Notes under the pieces: model-generated | What the model was told of the DNA's origin: nothing | Seen by the model: the letters and a program-made list of their open reading frames with translations, nothing else | The model's database searches: none | Shown: in pieces, positions 28,569-36,574 of the stretch | Layout: each line of letters begins with the position of its first letter | Numbering within the stretch: the first letter of the stretch is position 1 | DNA from: Rikenellaceae bacterium | GTDB lineage: Bacteria; Bacteroidota; Bacteroidia; Bacteroidales; Rikenellaceae | Direction of reading: 5' to 3' | Assembly (NCBI GenBank): GCA_902363575.1 | Contig: CABJAJ010000007.1 | Span: 77,576 to 141,575, forward strand | DNA length: 64,000 nt | Program-made: the position numbers and the translations under genes

Positions 28569-29744
28569 ATGTTCGATTTCCTGTCCACGTCTTTCCTGGG
28601 CGAAAGCGTCTCGAAATTTCTGGGCGAGACCGGCTTCGCCAATCTCTTCGCACAAGAGGGCGGATACAAGTATCTGATTATGATTGCCGTAGGGTGTTTT
28701 TTCCTCTACCTGGCCATCAAGCACAAGTTCGAGCCTATGCTGCTCGTGCCGATCGGTTTCGGTATCATCATCGGGAATATCCCGATGGTCGATGGCCATG
28801 CCATCGGCATCTACGAGGAGGGCTCGGTGCTCAACTACCTTTACTTCGGTGTCCGGTACGGCGTCTATCCGCCCCTGATTTTCCTGGGGGTAGGTGCGAT
28901 GACGGACTTCTCCTCGCTGATCTCTAACCCGAAACTCATGCTTATCGGCGCTGCGGCCCAGATCGGCATCTTCGCCGCCTACATGGGCGCCCTCGCGCTG
29001 GGATTCCCGGCCAACGAGGCCGGTTCGATCGCCATCATCGGCGGTGCGGACGGTCCGACGGCCATCTTCCTCACGAGCCGTCTGGCGCCGGAGTATATGG
29101 GTGCGATTGCCATCTGCGCCTACTCCTACATGGCACTGGTGCCGGTGATTCAGCCTCCCGTGATGCGTCTGCTCACCAACCGGCGCGAGCGCATGATTAA
29201 GATGCGGCCGCCGCGTGCGGTCTCCTCGACCGAGAAGATCCTCTTTCCGATCATCGGCTTCCTGCTCACTACGTTCATCGTGCCCGACGCCATTCCGCTG
29301 CTGGGTATGCTCTTCCTGGGCAATCTGCTCAAAGAGAGCGGCGTTGTGCGGCGGCTCGCCAATACGGCCAGCAACCAGTTGATCGACATCATGACGATCC
29401 TGATCGGTTTGACTGTAGGCGCCTCCACGCAGGCGGACGTCTTCCTGACGCCCAAGACCATCGGTATCTTCGTGCTGGGCGCTCTGTCGTTCATCGTGGC
29501 TACGATGGGCGGTGTGCTGTTCGTCAAGCTGATGAACCTGTTCCTCAAGGAGGGCAACAAGATCAACCCGCTGATCGGCAATGCCGGCGTATCGGCCGTG
29601 CCGGCTGCAGCGCGTGTGAGCCAGGACATGGGTATCCGGTACGACCGGTCGAACTACCTGCTCATGCACGCCATGGGACCCAACGTGGCCGGCGTGGTCG
29701 GCTCGGCGGTCGCAGCCGGTATCCTGCTGAGCTTCCTCGGATAG
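28569..29744 (+). CDS. mmdB: Na+-translocating decarboxylase beta subunit
   Basis: The 391-residue integral membrane protein has about nine to eleven helices and the conserved IGGADGPTAIF segment with the Na+-binding Asp of the OadB/MmdB family. It decarboxylates carboxybiotin and exports Na+. It is the last gene of the operon and is followed by a strong terminator. Confidence 0.95.
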   Translation: MFDFLSTSFLGESVSKFLGETGFANLFAQEGGYKYLIMIAVGCFFLYLAIKHKFEPMLLVPIGFGIIIGNIPMVDGHAIGIYEEGSVLNYLYFGVRYGVYPPLIFLGVGAMTDFSSLISNPKLMLIGAAAQIGIFAAYMGALALGFPANEAGSIAIIGGADGPTAIFLTSRLAPEYMGAIAICAYSYMALVPVIQPPVMRLLTNRRERMIKMRPPRAVSSTEKILFPIIGFLLTTFIVPDAIPLLGMLFLGNLLKESGVVRRLANTASNQLIDIMTILIGLTVGASTQADVFLTPKTIGIFVLGALSFIVATMGGVLFVKLMNLFLKEGNKINPLIGNAGVSAVPAAARVSQDMGIRYDRSNYLLMHAMGPNVAGVVGSAVAAGILLSFLG

Positions 29745-29815
29745 GTATTCCGCAGATAATGAAATAGCGCGGCACACGGGTTGTCCTTTGGTGATTTCAA
29801 TTATCTGACTCGATC

Positions 29816-29853
29816 AATCCCCCGGAAATTTGTGGTTTCCGGGGGATTCTTTT
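29816..29853 (+). terminator. Terminator of the mmd operon
   Basis: A perfect 13-bp stem (AATCCCCCGGAAA and its complement) with a 7-nt loop is followed by a T-rich run. Confidence 0.9.
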
Positions 29854-30028
29854 CTTTGGAATGGATATGTCCGCAGTGGGCCTGGCATCAATGGTCCTCC
29901 TCCGCAGCTCGAGTATTTATGCATTTTTTGAACAGCGATTCGATTTCTCCTGGTGAAGCCGGCTTAGCCGGACAAGCATCAGGTATCGATTAATTGCCTT
30001 GATGAAATGTTTTTCCGGAGGTTTTTAC

Positions 30029-30036
30029 TACTTTTG
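30029..30036 (+). promoter_or_regulatory. Putative -7 box for the TPR lipoprotein gene
   Basis: TACTTTTG fits TAnnTTTG and lies 52 nt before the start at 30088. The rest of 29854-30087 holds no supported gene. Confidence 0.45.
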
Positions 30037-30087
30037 CATAGCTTGCGCAGCCCCTCCCTTTGAAATCGTGATCAGACCAAACAGACG

Positions 30088-31374
30088 ATGAAGTTTTTCA
30101 ACTTGCAAGGTTGCATTATAACAGGCTTTCTTCTGCTTATGGCATCGTGTTCCGGCGCGGAATTTTCTTCGGGCGATGAAGATTCCGAATATGTGGATGC
30201 TTTGGCCAGTCGGTATAATCGATATACGAGGGGAAACAACTGGGATTCCCTCTTCAGGACAAGCTATTCGACGCTTTACACGAATCAGGGCGCTAAGGAT
30301 ACTGTCGATCTGGCATTCGCCGCGCTGTATAACGCCCAATACTTTTTGTTCGTCGAGCAGATGGATTCGCTGAAATTCTATCTTGATATGGCGAAGCCAT
30401 ATCAAGACTACCTCAGCAGAAGAAAAAATCCGTTGGAGGGATTGCGATATACGTTGGAGGGATACTATATGCTCAAATCGTCCAACGACTTTGTCGGGCT
30501 GGTCTCATCGCTTCTGAAGAGCTACGATTCATACTGCAAACACGGATACATCGAGAACGCGGTAGTACCCTTGGCCAACGTGGTGAATTTCTACTGGGTC
30601 CGTTCGGATATCAGCGGCATGGAGTATGCGAAGAAAGCTTATCTGCTCACCGCCCGGAAGACACTTCCGGATTATTACAGATGTCTGGCCTTGATTTCCA
30701 TGGCCGAGATGTTGTCGCTGTCGGATAATCCGGACGACGCCATGCAGTACGTCGAAACGGCTGATTCGATTGTCACATCCTGCAATTATGTTCCCTATAT
30801 CCCGATTCTGGCGACGATCAGGGCCAATGTACTCCATAAGCGCGGAATGTACGCCGAGGCTATGCGGGAGTATGAGCGGGCAATTTCCTACGAACGTTAT
30901 AGTGAACCGGCCGTGGTTGTTCTCATCTGTTTGAGGTATGGCGAACTGTGCGAGCAGAAGGGATTTTATGACCGGGCGGCATCGCTCTATCGCAGAGGCC
31001 TCGACATATCGTCGAGTACGGAGAGCATGGAGTTGCGAAGCGCTCTGTTCCTGCGAATGGCCCATGTCGAATATGCGCTCGGCAACGGCGAAGCGGCCTT
31101 GGATAATTACAGGTCCTATTTTTCGCTGCATAACTCGAGCCGGGAGTGGAAACTCAACGATTTGCGCATGAAATATCGGCAAATCTCCTATGATCATGAA
31201 CTCCGGCTGAAAGAGATCGCTCTGCTGAAGACCAACCGAAAGATGCTGATTATCGTATTCGCTTTCGTGATCATCTCACTCATTGCCCTTTTCCTCGTTC
31301 TGTTTACCATTCGGCAGCGGAAATTGTATCAGGTGCTGGTAAATCAATATCGCAAAGTTACTACAAAAAAGTGA
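30088..31374 (+). pseudogene. TPR membrane lipoprotein/regulator, 3' end cut by the integrated element
   Basis: The open frame encodes 428 residues: a signal peptide with lipobox-like MASC (Cys21), a helical TPR-like periplasmic region (about 40-350), one membrane helix (about 386-408) and a short cytoplasmic tail. In Bacteroidota such proteins usually continue after the helix into a coiled coil and a DNA-binding domain (LuxR/AraC/HTH type). Here the frame runs into the IntDOT core at 31352-31361 and ends five codons later in element sequence (VTTKK, stop). I infer that the cytoplasmic effector part was separated by the insertion and lies beyond the far end of the element. Confidence 0.7.
31352..31361. 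mobile_element. attL core of a CTnDOT-family element
   Basis: GCAAAGTTAC is the reverse complement of GTAACTTTGC, which fits the IntDOT core consensus GTAnnTTTGC. It lies 320 nt upstream of intDOT, as expected for the integrase end, and inside the C-terminal coding part of a host gene. Confidence 0.8.
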
Positions 31375-31680
31375 AATGCGGAAAGATATAGTGATAGAAT
31401 TGAGTTACAAGGGTTTTGGTTGAAGTGGCGATAATCCGTGAAGCCATTACAATCCCTGCCGAAGCCAAATCCTGACGCCGCTACGTTACTTGTTCGTAAC
31501 CATGCCCGAAAATGCGACAAACGGGTACGAATAGCGAAACAAGGCTCTAAGGAATAGTGAGTTATCCATAACTTATGCGAAAAATCAGGTTACGGAAAAA
31601 GATTGCGCCGTTCCTCCCCGTTTTGCGTACCAACACCGGACTCTTCACCAACTAATTTTGAAACCCAAAAATTAAGGACA
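31375..31680. other. Integrase-end regulatory and arm-site region
   Basis: No gene is supported. The region includes a GTTAC-6 nt-GTAAC inverted repeat at 31485-31500 and further GTTACGG/CGTAACC-like words that may be IntDOT arm sites. The promoter of intDOT must be here, but no clear box is seen. Confidence 0.4.
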
Positions 31681-32916
31681 ATGAAGAGTACATTTTCAGT
31701 AATCTACTACCTCAAGCGTCAGGTAGTGAAAAAGGACGGGACAGTTCCCGTCATGGGACGCATCACGGTGGACGGCAGCCAGACACAGTTCAGCTGCAAA
31801 CTGACTGTCGATCCGAAACTGTGGGACACCAAAGGTGGACGTGTCACGGGCAGAAGCACGGCGGCACTCGAAACGAACCGTATGCTTGACAAGATGCGGG
31901 TACGCATCAACAGGCATTATCAGGAAATCATGGAGCGTGACAACTTCGTCACGGCGGAGAAGGTGAAGAACGCCTTTCTCGGACTGGAACACCGCTACCA
32001 CACGCTGATGCAGGTGTTCCGCCAGCACAACGAGGACTACGAGAAGCAGGTGGAGGCAGGCATGAAAGCCAAAGGCACGCTGCTGAAGTACCGCACCGTT
32101 TACAAGCACATGCAAGAGTTCCTCGACATCCGCTACCATGTGAAGGACATCGCCCTAAAAGAGCTTACCCCGGCTTTCATCTCCGACTTCGAGATGTTCC
32201 TGCGCACGGACAAGCACTGCTGCACCAATACCGTGTGGCTGTACGTCTGCCCGTTACGGACGATGGTATTCATCGCCATCAACAACGAGTGGCTGACGCG
32301 CGACCCGTTCCGCGAGTATGAAATCAAGAAGGAGGAAACAACACGCAGTTTCCTGACCAAAGATGAGATCCGCCTGCTGATGGAGGGGAAACTGAAAAAC
32401 GCCAAACAGGAATTGTACCGCGACCTCTACCTGTTCTGCGCCTTCACGGGGCTGTCGTTCGCGGATATGCGCAACCTTACGGAAGAGAATATCCGCACCT
32501 ACTTCGACGAACACGAGTGGATAAACATCAACCGCCAGAAAACGGGCGTGGTGTCCAACATCCGCCTGCTCGACATCGCCAACCGCATAATCGGCAAATA
32601 CCGGGGACTGTGCGGGGACGGCAGGATATTTCCCGTTCCGCATTATAACACGTGCCTTGCCGGTATCCGTGCCGTCGCCAAGCGTTGCGGCATCACCAAG
32701 CATATCACGTGGCATCAGAGCCGCCACACGGCAGCCACGACGATATTCCTCTCCAACGGTGTTCCCATCGAAACGGTCAGCTCCATGCTCGGACACAAGA
32801 GCATAAAGACGACGCAGATTTACGCAAAGATAACCAAAGAGAAGCTCAATCAGGACATGGAGAACCTTGCCGCAAGATTGAACGGCGTCGAGGAATTTGC
32901 AGGTTGCACCATCTAA
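31681..32916 (+). CDS. intDOT: Tyrosine recombinase IntDOT-type integrase
   Basis: The 411-residue length equals that of IntDOT. It has an N-terminal arm-binding domain, a core-binding domain and a catalytic domain. Catalytic residues by position are Lys287, His345, Arg348, His372 and Tyr381. The first catalytic Arg is replaced by Ser259 in FTGLSFAD, which is a known IntDOT hallmark. The enzyme integrates and excises the element at GTAnnTTTGC sites. The start at 31681 is chosen over an upstream frame because it matches the IntDOT N terminus MKSTFS. Confidence 0.95.
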   Translation: MKSTFSVIYYLKRQVVKKDGTVPVMGRITVDGSQTQFSCKLTVDPKLWDTKGGRVTGRSTAALETNRMLDKMRVRINRHYQEIMERDNFVTAEKVKNAFLGLEHRYHTLMQVFRQHNEDYEKQVEAGMKAKGTLLKYRTVYKHMQEFLDIRYHVKDIALKELTPAFISDFEMFLRTDKHCCTNTVWLYVCPLRTMVFIAINNEWLTRDPFREYEIKKEETTRSFLTKDEIRLLMEGKLKNAKQELYRDLYLFCAFTGLSFADMRNLTEENIRTYFDEHEWININRQKTGVVSNIRLLDIANRIIGKYRGLCGDGRIFPVPHYNTCLAGIRAVAKRCGITKHITWHQSRHTAATTIFLSNGVPIETVSSMLGHKSIKTTQIYAKITKEKLNQDMENLAARLNGVEEFAGCTI

Positions 32917-32927
32917 AAAGAAAAGCC

Positions 32928-33290
32928 ATGAAACGTGACACAATCATCATCGAGGACAAGGCAGTCAGCGTAACCGGTAACGACGTGTGGATGACCGCCA
33001 CCGAAATAGCCGGATTGTTCCATACGACCGTCCCGGCAGTGAACGCCGCCATCAGAGCCGTCCGCAAGTCGGACGTGCTGAACGACTACGAGGTGTGCCG
33101 CTACATGCAGCTTGAAAACGGGCTGCACGCGGACGTGTACGCCCTTGAAATCATCATCCCGGTCGCTTTCAGGGTGAATACCTACAACACCCACCTGTTC
33201 CGCACATGGCTGGTGGGAAAGGCACTCTCACAAGAGAAACGGCAGACATACGTGATGTTCATACAGAACGGAAAAGCCGGGTATTGCTGA
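32928..33290 (+). CDS. RhuM-like small DNA-binding protein
   Basis: The 120-residue protein has a helix-turn-helix-like segment (WMTATEIAGLFHTTVPAVNA) and a DVYALEIIIPVAFRV segment like the N-terminal part of RhuM/virulence-associated families. It lacks the long C terminus of full RhuM. It starts 11 nt after intDOT and may be cotranscribed. Function is unknown. Confidence 0.65.
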   Translation: MKRDTIIIEDKAVSVTGNDVWMTATEIAGLFHTTVPAVNAAIRAVRKSDVLNDYEVCRYMQLENGLHADVYALEIIIPVAFRVNTYNTHLFRTWLVGKALSQEKRQTYVMFIQNGKAGYC

Positions 33291-33312
33291 TTGCACATAC
33301 CCCATAAGACAA

Positions 33313-33355
33313 GTAAACGGGTAGCACCACAAAAGGTGTCACCCGTTTACTTTTT
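33313..33355. terminator. Bidirectional terminator
   Basis: A 10-bp stem GTAAACGGGT/ACCCGTTTAC with an inner CACC/GGTG stem lies between convergent genes, followed by T-rich sequence. Confidence 0.8.
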
Positions 33356-33367
33356 CATGAAACCGCC

Positions 33368-33673
33368 TCACTCCAGCGGCTTGCGGTAGTTCGCTTCCAG
33401 TACCCCGCGCAGCCCCGTTTCCGGGTAAAGCACCTTCCCTCCCAAAAGTATGAAGGGCAACACGCGGTTGTTGCGGTATTCCTGCAAGGTGCGCCGGCTC
33501 ACACGGAGCAGTTCCGACACCTCGCCGTCCGTCAGGTAACGTTCCCCGTCCAGCGGAGGACGGTAGCTTTCCAGAAATGCGGACAGCCATTTCGAGCCTT
33601 TGCGCATATCCTGCACCACAGAGGCTATCGGCTCGTCTTCCATCGTAAAAACATCGTTGTTCTCGTTCATCAT
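33368..33673 (-). CDS. Excisionase-type helix-turn-helix protein
   Basis: The 101-residue protein carries a C-terminal HTH_17/excisionase-like winged helix: LTDGEVSELLRVSRRTLQEY followed by a beta wing. It likely binds DNA near the integrase end. The start is one of two adjacent ATGs (33673 or 33670), just downstream of a CCACTGAATCCGAAGTT leader motif. It is one of four related HTH genes in 33.3-34.9 kb. Confidence 0.8.
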   Translation of the reverse strand: MMNENNDVFTMEDEPIASVVQDMRKGSKWLSAFLESYRPPLDGERYLTDGEVSELLRVSRRTLQEYRNNRVLPFILLGGKVLYPETGLRGVLEANYRKPLE

Positions 33674-33704
33674 AACTTCGGATTCAGTGGGTGAATAAAT
33701 CAAA

Positions 33705-34004
33705 TCATCTGCCGTGCGGATAGAGCGTGCCGACAAGCGGTATCAGCCGCTTCACCTCCTCTGGCTTGTAATAGAACCTGCGGTTTATCTGCGAGTAGCC
33801 GATAAGCCGCCTGTCACGCAGCGTCTGCAACGTGCGCGGGCTTATTCTCAACTGCCCGCAGACCTCCTCGCCCGTGAGCCATCTTTCCATGCGCCCCGTG
33901 TCGCTTTTGCGCCTCAGGGCGGCGACCTTCTCCGAGAGTGCGCCGAATGCCGCCACCATCATCTCGAAAGTCTTTTTCTCGATAGATACTATTTCCATAT
34001 TCAT
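33705..34004 (-). CDS. Excisionase-type helix-turn-helix protein
   Basis: The 99-residue protein has an N-terminal helix and a C-terminal HTH_17-type domain (LTGEEVCGQLRISPRTLQTL, then a wing with RRFYYKPEEV). It is 31 nt upstream of the other minus-strand HTH gene and probably cotranscribed. The start is 34004 or 33998. Confidence 0.8.
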   Translation of the reverse strand: MNMEIVSIEKKTFEMMVAAFGALSEKVAALRRKSDTGRMERWLTGEEVCGQLRISPRTLQTLRDRRLIGYSQINRRFYYKPEEVKRLIPLVGTLYPHGR

Positions 34005-34122
34005 GTCATTTAGAGTTTGCCGCAAAGGTAACGAAACGGCATACAAGACGTATCGTTTTCCGCTGAAAGGCTGCCTGTTGCGCCGTTTGACCGGGTTACG
34101 GAGCCATCTTCCGCAAAAATCT

Positions 34123-34137
34123 TACGTGAGTCACGTA
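34123..34137. promoter_or_regulatory. Palindromic operator upstream of the excision operon
   Basis: TACGTGA-G-TCACGTA is a perfect 7-bp inverted repeat with a 1-nt centre, 69 nt before the xis2c-like start. In CTnDOT, RteC activates the excision promoter by binding an inverted repeat upstream of xis2c; I propose this palindrome as that site. Confidence 0.55.
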
Positions 34138-34205
34138 GTGAGTTGTTAAAGCCCCTTTTGTTTATTGCCGAATTTTGTCGCAGAAACAAAAAGAAAGGAC
34201 TGAAC

Positions 34206-34568
34206 ATGAAAGTGATAACAATGGAAAGTTCCGCCTACAAGGAGATGATGGCGCAGATTGCGAACATCGCAGGGTACATCCGCGAGGCAAGGGACGAGAA
34301 GAAACGGAAGCGGGAAACCGAAGACAAGCTGCTTGACACGGCACAGGCGGCGAAGATGCTCAACGTGAGCAAGCGCACCATGCAGCGTATGCGCACCGAC
34401 CACCGTATCGAGTATGTGGTGGTACGCGGAAGCTGCCGCTACCGCCTTTCCGAGATACTGCGGCTATTGGAGGACAACACAGTAAGGAACGAGGAAGGGA
34501 CAATAGACACCCTGTTCCACAACCACACGCTGCGCACGGGCGGCAAACCAAAAGGAAGGAGGACATAG
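34206..34568 (+). CDS. xis2c: Excision-operon HTH protein, Xis2c-like
   Basis: The 120-residue protein has a basic N-terminal coiled region and an HTH_17 domain (LDTAQAAKMLNVSKRTMQRM plus a wing). It is the first gene of the set xis2c-xis2d-orf3-exc, the known CTnDOT excision operon. Xis2c is required with IntDOT and Xis2d for excision. Assignment rests on order and domain. The start ATG at 34206 follows GGACTGAAC; the upstream extension is unlikely. Confidence 0.8.
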   Translation: MKVITMESSAYKEMMAQIANIAGYIREARDEKKRKRETEDKLLDTAQAAKMLNVSKRTMQRMRTDHRIEYVVVRGSCRYRLSEILRLLEDNTVRNEEGTIDTLFHNHTLRTGGKPKGRRT

Positions 34569-34571
34569 GTC

Positions 34572-34922
34572 ATGGAACTGCTCACACGAAACAACTTCGA
34601 GGGCTGGATGCAGAAGCTGATGGAACGGCTCGACCGTCAGGACGAACTGCTGCTGGCGATGAAGGCTGAGGGGAAACAGCCCACTATCACGGAAAGCATC
34701 CGCCTTTTCGACAATCAGGATTTGTGCATGTTGCTCCAGATAAGCAAACGCACCCTCCAACGCTACCGCAGCGTAGGCGCATTGCCCTACAAGACGCTGG
34801 GCAAGAAGACCTATTACAGCGAGGAGGACGTGCTGACATTCCTTTCCAACCATATCAAGGACTTCAAAAAGGAAGATATAGCCTTCTACAAGGCTCGTAT
34901 CCATAATTTCTTTCATAAATAA
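34572..34922 (+). CDS. xis2d: Excision-operon HTH protein, Xis2d-like
   Basis: The 116-residue protein has an HTH_17 domain (LCMLLQISKRTLQRYRSVG and a KKTYYSEEDV wing). It starts 3 nt after the xis2c-like gene. In CTnDOT, Xis2d works with Xis2c in excision and also activates tra and mob transcription. Assignment is by order and domain. Confidence 0.8.
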   Translation: MELLTRNNFEGWMQKLMERLDRQDELLLAMKAEGKQPTITESIRLFDNQDLCMLLQISKRTLQRYRSVGALPYKTLGKKTYYSEEDVLTFLSNHIKDFKKEDIAFYKARIHNFFHK

Positions 34923-34942
34923 CCCATTAAAACATTTTTCAG

Positions 34943-36514
34943 ATGGCAAAGAAAAAAGACGAAAAGGACGTGCTGGTAGTCCGTGACGAGAAGACAGGCG
35001 AGATCAGCGTGGTAGCCGGGCTGAACGCGGACGGCACACCCAAGCGCACCCCCGCAAAAGCGGAGAACGCGCAGAGTTTCCTGCAATTCGACCGACATGG
35101 CGACGTGCTGGACAACTTCTTCAAGAACTTCTTCCGGCAGTGCAAGGAACCCAGCCGCTTCGGTTTCTACCGCATTGCGGCAGACCAAGCTGAAAATCTC
35201 TTAGAGGTGATGAAGCAACTGCTGAAAGACCCCGAAGCGAACAAGGAGCTGCTCGCCCCTCACAAGGTGGACACCTCCGACTATGAGAAGAAGGTGCAGG
35301 AAGAGATGGCAGCACAACAGACAGAGAAACAAGAACCTCAAAAACAGGAGAACATGGAACAACGGAAAGAACAGCAACAGGACAAATCCGAACAGATGCA
35401 GGGCAAACGTGGCTACCAGCCCATCGACGAGAGTAAAATCAACTGGCAGGAGCTGGAGGACAGATGGGGCGTAAAGCGGGACAACCTTGAAAAGTCCGGC
35501 GACCTTACGAAGATGCTCAACTATGGCAAGTCCGACTTGGTAAAGGTCAAACCGACCTTCGGCGGCGAATCATTCGAGCTGGACGCCCGCCTCTCCTTCA
35601 AGAAGGACGGTGAGGGAAACATCAGCCTCGTGCCGCACTTCATCCGCAAGGAGCAGAAGCTGGATGAGTACAAGGAACACAAATTCTCCGACAATGACCG
35701 GAAGAACCTCCGCGAAACGGGCAATCTCGGTAGGGTCGTGGACATTGTGGACAGGGAAACGGGCGAGATCATCCCCTCCTACATCAGCATCGACCGCAAG
35801 ACGAATGAAATCACGGACATTCCGGCAAGCAGGGTGCGCATCCCGGAGCGCATCGGCAAGACGGAAATCACCACGCAGGAGCGGGACATGCTCCGCGCCG
35901 GACTGCCCGTACGCGACAAGCTCATCGAGCGCAACGACGGCAGAAAGTTCGTCACCACCCTGCAAGTGAACGTGGAGCAGCGCGGCGTGGAGTTCGTGCC
36001 GGGAACCGGCAAGTCGCCCCGTACCGCACAGACACAGGAAACCAAAGGCGACACATCGAAAAGTCAGGCGCAGGGCGGGGAAAATGCCGCACAGACCAAG
36101 AAGGAGCAACGCCGCAACACGTGGACGAACGAGGACGGCAGCATCCGCCCCATCAGCAAATGGAGCGGCGTGAGCTTCACCGACCAGCAGAAAGCCGACT
36201 ATGTGGCGGGTAAAGCCGTGAAGCTGGAGAACGTGACCGACAAGCAGGGCTTCCATGCCACGATGTATATCAAGTTCAACCCGGAGAAGGGACGCCCGTA
36301 CCGCTACGACACGAACCCTGACAATGCACAGCAGGTTGCTCCGTCCAACGAGAGCCGCACGCAGGTGGCGGTGAACAACGATGGCAAGACCAACGAGGCT
36401 ACAAAGAATCTGAGAGAGCCGTTGCAGAAAGGTCAGACCAACCCGAAGGACGCCCGCCAGCAACAGCAGCAGGAGAAGCCGCAGAAGAAAACGGGCAAGG
36501 GCATGAAAATGTAA
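34943..36514 (+). CDS. DUF3945/DUF4099 protein, orf3 of the excision operon
   Basis: The 523-residue protein has an N-terminal DUF4099-like part, a Gln/Glu/Lys-rich linker (residues about 115-155), a DUF3945 repeat region (about 200-350) with RVRIPERIGKTEIT-type segments and a Gln/Lys-rich tail. It lies between xis2d and exc, as orf3 does in CTnDOT. Its biochemical role is not known; orf3 was reported to be dispensable for excision. Confidence 0.8.
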   Translation: MAKKKDEKDVLVVRDEKTGEISVVAGLNADGTPKRTPAKAENAQSFLQFDRHGDVLDNFFKNFFRQCKEPSRFGFYRIAADQAENLLEVMKQLLKDPEANKELLAPHKVDTSDYEKKVQEEMAAQQTEKQEPQKQENMEQRKEQQQDKSEQMQGKRGYQPIDESKINWQELEDRWGVKRDNLEKSGDLTKMLNYGKSDLVKVKPTFGGESFELDARLSFKKDGEGNISLVPHFIRKEQKLDEYKEHKFSDNDRKNLRETGNLGRVVDIVDRETGEIIPSYISIDRKTNEITDIPASRVRIPERIGKTEITTQERDMLRAGLPVRDKLIERNDGRKFVTTLQVNVEQRGVEFVPGTGKSPRTAQTQETKGDTSKSQAQGGENAAQTKKEQRRNTWTNEDGSIRPISKWSGVSFTDQQKADYVAGKAVKLENVTDKQGFHATMYIKFNPEKGRPYRYDTNPDNAQQVAPSNESRTQVAVNNDGKTNEATKNLREPLQKGQTNPKDARQQQQQEKPQKKTGKGMKM

Positions 36515-36574
36515 TCCCGTGTCCGCCACTGAATCCAAAATAAAATCCAAAGTATCAACAAAAAAGAAGAAGAC

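Noticed and set aside
29781..29993. 70-residue open frame after mmdB
   Set aside because: It runs through the terminator hairpin at 29816-29853 and has no homologous features.
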